A stretch of 64,000 nt of DNA from Verrucomicrobiota bacterium (GTDB lineage: Bacteria; Verrucomicrobiota; Verrucomicrobiia; Limisphaerales; PALSA-1396). The stretch is from the NCBI GenBank assembly GCA_016200005.1, contig JACQFP010000033.1, forward strand, positions 1-64,000, in the 5' to 3' direction. Position numbers and translations under genes: made by a program. The notes below the pieces were generated by a model. That model searched no databases. It was not told the origin of the DNA and saw only the letters and a list, made by a program, of their open reading frames with translations. This document shows positions 51,794 to 58,237 of the stretch, one piece after another (the stretch's first letter is position 1; every line of letters begins with the position of its first letter).

Positions 51794-52196
51794 ATTTCCT
51801 GATTGGACTAGGCACTTAATTCCCCTTGGCCCATCCGACACGCTAAAGCGTGAACTCCAACGCCGCGCGAGGGCCGTTTCCGTTGGAGTTCAACCTTTAG
51901 GTTGTCCCCCGTTTGCCTGAAGGGGAATCAAGTGCATAGCCCGATTTCCTGATAAGAATTCGCCGCCCTCTCACCCGGCCTTCGACCACCCTTTCCATGT
52001 ACCTACTTCCTACCCAACCCACCCCTGACCCCTCCCAAGAGGGGGACAATCCACCGTGCGCTGCTCCCCTCCTGGGAGGGGCCGGGCGGTGGGTTCAGCG
52101 GTTCAATGCGCGAATTTTTGTTTCGGGAATCTCTCTCGCCATCGGAAAAGGAGAGGGAAGGGGTGAGCGGTAATCCGGAAATTGATTTTGGTAAAC
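51781..52196. mobile_element. MITE-like element, second family (copy E), with nested insertions
   Basis: Ends: GTTGCTAAAGTAAATTTCCT at 51781 and, from the other strand at 52196, GTTTACCAAAATCAATTTCC. The inner block CCGGCCTTCGACCACCCT matches copy D at 16376. A first-family MITE (51804-51943) sits inside it, and a further CCTCCC-rich hairpin block (about 51999-52140) interrupts it again. The left end overlaps the last comEC codons. The 476 bases between comEC and folB hold no gene. Confidence 0.6.
51804..51943. mobile_element. MITE-like element, first family (copy A), with 10-bp direct repeats
   Basis: The terminal repeats are 24 bp and agree at about 20 positions; the shared inner part is GCACTTRATTCCCCTT. 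The element is flanked by perfect 10-bp direct repeats, ATTTCCTGAT at 51794-51803 and 51944-51953. The 140-bp body is not the hairpin block of copies B and C but a GAACTCCAACG/CGTTGGAGTTC palindrome, so the same ends carry different bodies. Confidence 0.78.
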
Positions 52197-52269
52197 AGTG
52201 CGGGAGTTAAGCTGTTGTAGCGGCAGGCGAGGGACTTCTGACGCCACATTTGCTGCGTCGCGGCCGGTG

Positions 52270-52617
52270 TCAGCGGCCCTTGACCACGATGACCGACACG
52301 TAGCGAGCTTTGGGAATGACGAACTTCTTCAACTCCACGGAAACGGTTTGCGGTTTGAACTCCTTCAGAATCATTTCGGCCATCGCCGTTGCCAGCGTCT
52401 CAATCAGTTTCCAACTCCTCCCTTCGCCGAAATGAAGCAACCGATTCGCGACCGCGTGATAGTCAATGGTGCTCCACAAGTCATCCCGGGTCGCCGCCGC
52501 CGAGAAATCATGCCCCATCTCCACTGTCACGAGCAAACGCTGGGGTTGCGCGCGTTCCGCGTCCGGCACGCCGACACGCGAAAATATTTCCAGTTCGGAG
52601 ATCGTGATCTTATCCAT
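52270..52617 (-). CDS. folB: Dihydroneopterin aldolase
   Basis: This 115-residue protein matches FolB length and pattern: DKITISELEIFSRVGVPDAER at the N-terminus (active-site Glu region), the TIDYHAVANRLLHF helix and SWKLIETLATAMAEMIL, then VSVELKKFVIP with the catalytic Lys region. FolB cleaves 7,8-dihydroneopterin to 6-hydroxymethyl-dihydropterin in folate synthesis. Its start overlaps the end of the HAD-Nudix gene by 8 bp, so the two are translationally coupled. Confidence 0.93.
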   Translation of the reverse strand: MDKITISELEIFSRVGVPDAERAQPQRLLVTVEMGHDFSAAATRDDLWSTIDYHAVANRLLHFGEGRSWKLIETLATAMAEMILKEFKPQTVSVELKKFVIPKARYVSVIVVKGR

Positions 52618-53698
52618 TCCGTTTCTCCTGCCGTCCTCTGTTTAGCACCACCTCCAACAGGGCGCGCGTCGGTTGGTTGATCGGCATCGCCAGCGCTTGC
52701 GGCAGAGTCACCCAGCGAAATTCGCGCGCTTCCTCGTTCAATTTGACCTGCGGTTCGCCCACGCAACGCGCAGTGTAATTGAGCAGAACAAAATGCGCGT
52801 CCCGATAAAATTCCTTCGAGTTGATGCAATCCTGAACCATCACGAACTCAATTCCGGTCATGTCCAGATCGGTTTCCTCCTTGATTTCGCGACGCAAGGC
52901 GGCAACTGAACCCTCGCCGCGCTTGATTTTCCCGCCGGGAATGCCCCAGAGGTTCGACCACTTGTGCGTGCGGATCATCAGGACTTCATCGGCGTCATTA
53001 AAAATCAATGCCCCGACGGTGACGACGGGCGCGCCGTTCATTTCGGCGGAATTTGAGCCTGGTTTCAAATGCAGTTCGTTTCGCTCCAGAATCTCACGCA
53101 ACTCGCGCAGATGTTCCACGATCAAATCCGGCGCGGCGGCGCGCAATTGTTCGAGGCTGTTGTAGCCGGTCAGCACTGCGCAGGAGTGAACGCCACCGTG
53201 TCTGGCGGTTTCGATGTCATGCTGCATGTCGCCGATGAAGATCGTCTCCTCCGGGTGCAAATTATTTTCCGCCAGAAGCTCGTGAATCTTCGCGCGCTTG
53301 TCCCAGACTTCAATGTAAGGTCGCTCCAGATATTCTCCGAAGCCAGTTGTCACCTGCTGCGCCTGAAAATGGTCGCGGTGGACGGTGCTCAATAAAAAGG
53401 TTCGCAATCCGCGCGCGCGGCAAAACTCCAGAAACTCGCGCGCGTGCGGCAGTTCGACCACGGAATCGTGCACCTCTTTGAACCGGCTGTGAAACCAGGT
53501 CTCCAGTTGCGGCAACGGAATGTGCGGGACGTAACGTTCGTAAAACCGGGTGAATGGCAGGCAAAACTCGGCGCGAAATTGTTCCAGCGTCATTTCCTCC
53601 CGCTCCGCCTGGCTCAACACGTAATTGGTCGCCTGCCAGACGGCGGGCAAATCGTCCACCAGTGTGCCCGACCAATCGAAGATGACGTTGCGAATCAC
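52610..53698 (-). CDS. HAD phosphatase-Nudix hydrolase fusion
   Basis: This 362-residue protein joins two enzymes. Residues 1-210 are a HAD phosphatase of the phosphoglycolate-phosphatase type: nucleophile DWSGTLVDD (D8), FLLSTVHRDHF, and ETIFIGDMQHDIETAR with the acidic motif. Note that the second Asp of the usual DxD is replaced by Ser (DWS). Residues 225-355 are a Nudix domain with the box GGKIKRGEGSVAALRREIKE, matching Gx5Ex7REUxEE. It overlaps folB, so a role in dephosphorylating dihydroneopterin triphosphate is attractive (see findings). Confidence 0.88.
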   Translation of the reverse strand: MIRNVIFDWSGTLVDDLPAVWQATNYVLSQAEREEMTLEQFRAEFCLPFTRFYERYVPHIPLPQLETWFHSRFKEVHDSVVELPHAREFLEFCRARGLRTFLLSTVHRDHFQAQQVTTGFGEYLERPYIEVWDKRAKIHELLAENNLHPEETIFIGDMQHDIETARHGGVHSCAVLTGYNSLEQLRAAAPDLIVEHLRELREILERNELHLKPGSNSAEMNGAPVVTVGALIFNDADEVLMIRTHKWSNLWGIPGGKIKRGEGSVAALRREIKEETDLDMTGIEFVMVQDCINSKEFYRDAHFVLLNYTARCVGEPQVKLNEEAREFRWVTLPQALAMPINQPTRALLEVVLNRGRQEKRNG

Positions 53699-53786
53699 TC
53701 ATGCAGTGTAACCGACTTTGGTGTTCAGGCAACAGAATCGCGGCTGAAGAATTCGTCGTCCCTCTGTCACAATAGGACCACGCAGA

Positions 53787-54044
53787 CTGAACTGTCCGGT
53801 TGCAACGACAGTGAACCGAGGGTCAAGTCCCTGTCGTAAGTGGGAAGGCGACCGGACAGGCAAAGGCGGACAGGGCAAACCGGGAGAACTCCGGCAGTGA
53901 GTCGGCGACTCGACCCGTCGTGCGCGGTGGCGATCCCGCCGGGCCGACGCGGGCGGCTGGAGGAGACGGAAGCACTCCACACGCGCCCGGCATGGGAGGA
54001 ATCATTGCCGCTGGAGCGCGTCCCCGGCGGCGGTCGCTGAACTG
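53787..54044 (+). ncRNA. Structured RNA-like element, resembles HEARO/omega-RNA
   Basis: The 357-bp gap between the HAD-Nudix gene and argS has no protein-like frame but many strong stems. CTGTCCGGT (53792) pairs with ACCGGACAG (53851-53859). Inside it ACGACAG pairs with CTGTCGT and AGGG with CCCT around TCAAGT. Further stems are CCGGGAG/CTCCGG, GAGTC-GGC-GACTC, GGGCG/CGCCC and GCCGC/GCGGC near 54008-54034. From memory the AACCGAGGGTCAAGTCCCTG core and the late GGAGGAATCATTG resemble HEARO (omega-RNA) elements. CTGAACTG occurs at both edges (53787, 54037). No IscB/IsrB gene is near. Confidence 0.45.
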
Positions 54045-54056
54045 GGTGGTCGGCCT

Positions 54057-55787
54057 TCACATCTGTTCCGACACTTCAATCCCCAAGACTTCCAAACCTC
54101 GTTTCAGAACGCGCGCGGTGAGTTCGCACAGCAGAAGACGGGTCGCGCGCTCCGGTTCGTTGGCTTTGAGCACGGGACAGTTCTCGTAGAAACGCGCAAA
54201 ATGGCCGGCCAAGTCGTAGAGATAGTTGCAGAGAAAATTGGGGCGGTATTCTTCGGCCACGGCTTCCAATGTCAGGCCGAAGTTCAAAAGATGTTTGGTC
54301 AGCGCGATTTCCGCCGTCGCCGAGAGGTTGAGTGTTGAATGTTGAGTGTTGAGTGTTGAGTGTTCAATTTCACCTTTCCGAAAAATGCTTCGGATACGGG
54401 TATAGGCGTAAAGCAGGTAAGGCGCAGTGTTGCCATTGAAGGCGAGCATCTTGTCCCAACTGAACACGTAGTCGCTCTGACGGTTGAGCAACAGGTCGGC
54501 GTATTTGATGGCGCCGATTCCAACGACTCGCGCAATTTCGCGCCGTTGCGTTTCGGCGACTTCAGGATTTTTTTCGGAAACAACTTTGAAGGCGCGCTCC
54601 TCCGCTTCGTCGAGCAGGTCGGCGAGCTTGACCGTTTCGCCGGCGCGGGTCTTGAACGGTTTGCCGTCTTCGCCAAGAATCGAGCCGAACCAGACGTGCG
54701 CGAGTTTGACCTTCACTTCGGGCTGCCAGCGGCGGAACACGGCGAAGAGTTGCTGGAAGTGGAGTTGTTGCCGGCCATCGGTGACATAAACAATTTCATC
54801 CGGCTGCCAGGTTGCCATCCGATAAGCCAGCGTCGCGAGATCGGTCGTCGTGTAATTGAAACCGCCGTCGCTTTTCTGAATGAGCGCGGGCGGTTCCTTG
54901 AGTTGAGGAACGTCCTCGAAAAACACAACCGTCGCGCCTTCACTTTCTTTTGCGATGCCGGCGTCGCGCAGTTGCTGAACGAGGTCTTTAAGACGCGGGT
55001 TGTAAAAACTTTCGCCGAACGTGTGATCGAACTTCACGCCGAGCCGGGCGTAGATGGTGTCGAACTGGTGTTGCGACAGCTCAATCATCTGCCGCCAGAT
55101 GCGAAGGTTTTCCTCGTCGCCGCCCTGGAGTTTCACCAATTCCTGGCGGGCCTGTTCCAGCAAGGCGGGCGCTTCCTTGCAAGCGGCGCTGACGTGTTTG
55201 TAGAGACGCTCCAGCTCGGCGAGCGGGTCGGAGTTCAAGGCCGCTTCATTCAGGAATTGTTTCCAGCCGAGAAGCAGCATGCCGAATTGCGTGCCCCAAT
55301 CGCCGATGTGGTTGTCTGTGATGACGCGGTGACCGAGCAGTCGCAGCGTGCGCGCCAGACAATCCCCCAGAATCGTGGAGCGGATGTGACCGACGTGCAT
55401 CGGCTTGGCAACGTTCGGTGAACTGAAATCGACAACGATCGTGCGCGGTTGGGTCGCCTTGCTGAAGAACAAATGTTCGCCACGCGCGGCGGCTTGCAGT
55501 GCTTCCGCCAGCGCGGCGGTCTTGAGTCGGAAGTTCAGGAAACCGGCGCCTGCGATTTCAACCTTCTCGCACCACTCGCCCACATTGAGTTTGGCGAGCA
55601 CATCGGTGGCAAGTTGCCGCGGGTTCAGTTTCCGTTCTTTGGCCAGCGACATGAGGGCATTGGTCTGATAATCGCCGAACTTGGGATCGGGACAGGGCCG
55701 CACCAGCACGGTCGCCGCCGCTGCATCGGGCAGGATCGCCTTGACCGCGTGTTGTAAACGCTCTTCGAGGAATTGATGTGGTAACAC
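54057..55787 (-). CDS. argS: Arginyl-tRNA synthetase with in-frame insertion
   Basis: GTG 55787 (LPHQFLEERLQHAVKAIL) gives 576 residues; upstream the frame runs into a MITE-like element. Class I synthetase for tRNA-Arg. The HIGH motif is SSPNVAKPMHVGHIRSTILGD, the second signature is KTRAGETVKLADLL, and the C-terminal anticodon domain ends GLEVLGIEVSEQM. In the anticodon domain, after YARIRSIF-type sequence (ATP-Arg region), 14 residues of EHSTLNTQHSTLNTQHS type are encoded by six heptamers (54328-54369). Insertions here are not usual in ArgS. Confidence 0.95.
   Translation of the reverse strand: MLPHQFLEERLQHAVKAILPDAAAATVLVRPCPDPKFGDYQTNALMSLAKERKLNPRQLATDVLAKLNVGEWCEKVEIAGAGFLNFRLKTAALAEALQAAARGEHLFFSKATQPRTIVVDFSSPNVAKPMHVGHIRSTILGDCLARTLRLLGHRVITDNHIGDWGTQFGMLLLGWKQFLNEAALNSDPLAELERLYKHVSAACKEAPALLEQARQELVKLQGGDEENLRIWRQMIELSQHQFDTIYARLGVKFDHTFGESFYNPRLKDLVQQLRDAGIAKESEGATVVFFEDVPQLKEPPALIQKSDGGFNYTTTDLATLAYRMATWQPDEIVYVTDGRQQLHFQQLFAVFRRWQPEVKVKLAHVWFGSILGEDGKPFKTRAGETVKLADLLDEAEERAFKVVSEKNPEVAETQRREIARVVGIGAIKYADLLLNRQSDYVFSWDKMLAFNGNTAPYLLYAYTRIRSIFRKGEIEHSTLNTQHSTLNLSATAEIALTKHLLNFGLTLEAVAEEYRPNFLCNYLYDLAGHFARFYENCPVLKANEPERATRLLLCELTARVLKRGLEVLGIEVSEQM
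54328..54369. repeat. Six-unit heptamer array inside argS
   Basis: TTGAGTG, TTGAATG, TTGAGTG, TTGAGTG, TTGAGTG, TTCAATT: exactly 42 bp, so 14 codons and no frame change. It is the cleanest of the intragenic arrays. Confidence 0.85.
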
Positions 55788-55861
55788 AGAGATGAAAAGG
55801 TTTTGGGCCGAATTGTTCTCGTTGTTCAGCCGCGGCAAAACCGGCCGGGAATTATTTTTTT

Positions 55862-56083
55862 TAGGCGAAGCACTTAATTCCCCTTCATGTTTTGGTACGC
55901 GGCGCTTTCTCCCTCTCCACCCCGGGGGAGGAGAGGGCCGGGGAGAGGAGGCGCTGTTTACTCGAATGCCCCTCTCTCCGGCTCTCTCCCCGCTCGTTCC
56001 TCGCGAGGAGAGAGGGAGAACATCAGCCGTCGCTTTCAACTGCGGGCGTGGGTTCGCTTAAGCGAATCAAGTGCATAGCCCTA
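55862..56083. mobile_element. MITE-like element, first family (copy C)
   Basis: 222 bp between argS and ptsN. Left end TAGGCGAAGCACTTAATTCC at 55862; the complement of the right end reads TAGGGCTATGCACTTGATTC. Flanks TTATTTTTTT (55852-55861) and TTATTTTTTG (56084-56093) agree at 9 of 10 positions, and the right one contains the ptsN stop codon. The body of CCTCTCCC hairpins matches copy B. Confidence 0.8.
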
Positions 56084-56569
56084 TTATTTTTTGCCGTGTT
56101 CCTTGATGATTCTCAGCATGGTTTCGGCATCCGGCGCTTCTTCCAAGGCCTGGCGAAATTCTTTTTTGTGAAGCAGCTTGGCGATGTTGGCCAGGGTGTG
56201 GAGATGTTTTTGAAACTGACCTTGGGGCACGAGAAACAACATGACGAGATTCACCGGCTGATTGTCGAGCGCGTCGAAGTTCACCCCCTTCTTGGACCGC
56301 CCAAAAGCGCCAACCACTTCATAAATCAAGTCCGTCGAGGCGTGGGGAATCCCAATGCCGAAGCCGATGCCAGTGCTCATCGAGGATTCGCGTTTCTTGA
56401 CCACGGCGGAGATGGCTTCCAGATGTTCGGGTTGGATTTTGCCGGTGGCGACCAGCAGATTGATCAGCTCGTCGATCGCTTCCCAGCGGTTCGTTGCCCG
56501 CAAATCCGTGATGACTTGCTCTTTGCTTAGAATATCCCCGAGGTCCATAGCGTAAAATCGTTCGGCCAT
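56084..56569 (-). CDS. ptsN: PTS IIA(Ntr)-like regulatory protein
   Basis: ATG 56569 gives 161 residues (an ATG seven codons later is possible). The protein is a fructose-type IIA domain: LSKEQVITDLRATNRWEAIDELINLLV, then STGIGFGIGIPHASTDLI with the phosphoryl-accepting His, and VNLVMLFLVPQGQFQKHLHTLANIAKLL. IIA(Ntr) proteins link phosphorylation state to nitrogen, potassium or carbon control. No other PTS genes are seen. Its stop lies in the target duplication of a MITE-like element. Confidence 0.88.
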   Translation of the reverse strand: MAERFYAMDLGDILSKEQVITDLRATNRWEAIDELINLLVATGKIQPEHLEAISAVVKKRESSMSTGIGFGIGIPHASTDLIYEVVGAFGRSKKGVNFDALDNQPVNLVMLFLVPQGQFQKHLHTLANIAKLLHKKEFRQALEEAPDAETMLRIIKEHGKK

Positions 56570-56646
56570 TTCGCCTGAAGCAAGGCCGCAATTCAAGCGC
56601 GAAGTGCGGGCCCGAAAGAGTGTCGTGGCGGAACGCCATCCTCCAG

Positions 56647-57300
56647 CTACAACAGCCGGCCCAAGCGATGAAGAACTTCGCCCGTGCATTCGAGCCACCA
56701 GCCCAACGCAGTCAACAAATCCACTCGCGCAGTCAACAACGGCACGCCGATGAGCAGTACGCTGATGTTCCCCAGAAAGATGACAACCGTCGAAAACAGA
56801 TAACCCTGCTGCGTGATGTCAGATTGTTTGGTCTTCAGAATGTGCCAGGTCAACGTGAGGTGAAAGGCATACGCCGCGCCCACGAACAAGTGAAACCAAG
56901 GCAAATAATGTTTCCAGTTCCAGAGCAAATTGCCAACGACGAATACGAGCACCACCAGCACGACATAAACCGGGAAAAAATAAGGCGCGAGTGCGATGAC
57001 GAAATTACTTTTGGAGACAATCACATGTCCGCCTTTGGCCGAGGCCTTGAATTTCTTGACGCTGGCGCCGAACACCCAGGCCCAAAGCGCGTGCGTAAAT
57101 TCATGTCCGAAGACATAGATCCACATCGGTTTGGGCAGCATCAGGTAAATCACCACCCAACAGGCGGCCCCGGCAATGGACGCCACCCAGATGGTGGTGG
57201 CATCGCCGCTGGCCCGCAGCACCATCCACAATGCCCGCGCTGCCCCGAGACAAACCGGCAGCAGAAGGACGGCGATGATGGTTTTGCACCACTTGGGCAC
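56647..57300 (-). CDS. M50-like membrane metallopeptidase
   Basis: This 217-residue protein has about six hydrophobic segments and a zinc motif inside the membrane, FGHEFTHALWAWVFG (H66, E67, H70). The site-2-protease family's second motif is not obvious. The HExxH inside a helix with GASVKKFKASAKGGHV just after it fits M50-type proteins that process membrane substrates. Substrate unknown. It is upstream of ptsN on the same strand, 77 bp away. Confidence 0.78.
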   Translation of the reverse strand: MPKWCKTIIAVLLLPVCLGAARALWMVLRASGDATTIWVASIAGAACWVVIYLMLPKPMWIYVFGHEFTHALWAWVFGASVKKFKASAKGGHVIVSKSNFVIALAPYFFPVYVVLVVLVFVVGNLLWNWKHYLPWFHLFVGAAYAFHLTLTWHILKTKQSDITQQGYLFSTVVIFLGNISVLLIGVPLLTARVDLLTALGWWLECTGEVLHRLGRLL

Positions 57301-57306
57301 GGCAGA

Positions 57307-57341
57307 AGAATTCAGAATTCAGAATCCAGAATCCAGCAGAA
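57307..57341. repeat. Heptamer array of AGAATTC/AGAATCC units
   Basis: AGAATTC, AGAATTC, AGAATCC, AGAATCC, AGCAGAA follow each other between the M50-like gene and pyrE. They are followed by TTGGAGTTCACGCTTCAGCG, a relative of the palindrome at 31551. Confidence 0.75.
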
Positions 57342-57425
57342 AGCGGAGTGGAAGCTGGGTTGGAGTTCACGCTTCAGCGTGTCAGCGGAGCAAGCCAACG
57401 CCTGACCTCCGGCGCAAACGAACTT

Positions 57426-57453
57426 GAAACGTGAAACGTGAAGCGTGAAACTC
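57426..57453. repeat. Heptamer array just before pyrE
   Basis: GAAACGT, GAAACGT, GAAGCGT, GAAACTC, ending 5 bp before the pyrE start codon. The array occupies the ribosome-binding region of pyrE, so it may affect its translation. Confidence 0.75.
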
Positions 57454-57458
57454 CGCGC

Positions 57459-58025
57459 ATGACCGAACACGAAGTCTTGCAGATTTTCCGTGAGAGTGGT
57501 GCGTTGTTGGAAGGCCATTTTGTCTTGCGCAGTGGATTGCATAGCCGCCAATTCTTTCAATGCGCCCTCGCTCTGCAACAGATGCCGGTCGTTGAAAAAC
57601 TCGGCGGGGCGCTGGCGGACAAAGTTCGTTCCCTTGGAGCGACCACCGTCATTTCTCCGGCGTTGGGAGGACTCGTGCTCGGTCAGGAGGTGGCGCGGCA
57701 ACTGCAATGTCGATTTATCTTTGCCGAAAAGGAGGCGGGCAAGCTGGTTCTCCGCCGCGGCTTCAAAATCTCAGAAGGGGAGAGAGTACTAGTCGTTGAA
57801 GACGTGGTGACCAAGGGCGGACGCGTTCAGGAAACGATCGACATCGTGCACTCCAATCGAGGCCGGATCCTGGGCGTAGCTGTCGCAGTGGATCGTTCCG
57901 GCGGGAACGTGAAGTTCGGCGTGCCGATGTTCAGCCTCATTTCGCTTGAAGTTGAAGCGTTTGAACCAACGAATTTGCCGCCGGGCCTGGCCGCGATTCC
58001 TGCTGTCAAACCAGGCAGCAAATAG
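57459..58025 (+). CDS. pyrE: Orotate phosphoribosyltransferase
   Basis: ATG 57459 gives 188 residues. The PRPP-binding motif is VLVVEDVVTKGGRVQETI and the flexible loop lies around FAEKEAGKLVLRRGF. The start HEVLQIFRESGALLEGHFVLRSGLHS is typical of the PyrE group. The enzyme makes OMP from orotate in pyrimidine synthesis. No other pyr gene is in the window. The preceding in-frame codons belong to the heptamer array. Confidence 0.93.
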   Translation: MTEHEVLQIFRESGALLEGHFVLRSGLHSRQFFQCALALQQMPVVEKLGGALADKVRSLGATTVISPALGGLVLGQEVARQLQCRFIFAEKEAGKLVLRRGFKISEGERVLVVEDVVTKGGRVQETIDIVHSNRGRILGVAVAVDRSGGNVKFGVPMFSLISLEVEAFEPTNLPPGLAAIPAVKPGSK

Positions 58026-58237
58026 GCGCCAACAATGATCACCGACCTTCCGTTTGTTGTGCCACCGCCTCGCCGCATCAGGAGATATGAGTGACAGAAG
58101 GGCGCGTTTGACACAGATTTTGAATCGACACGACAGGGAGAAGTCGATGTAAACATCTGTGTTCCAACGTTCCGGGAGCACGCGCACGTCGTGGCACTTT
58201 CATTGCTAATTAGGTTCCACAATTAACAGGACGATTT

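Noticed and set aside
53787-54044. Group II intron, RNase P RNA or cobalamin riboswitch at the structured element
   Set aside because: No reverse transcriptase, no RNase P core blocks and no B12-box order; the HEARO-like reading fits better.
55788-56039. N-terminal extension of argS
   Set aside because: The frame is open, but it reads through the MITE-like element and yields repeat-type peptides; synthetases of this class start near GTG 55787.
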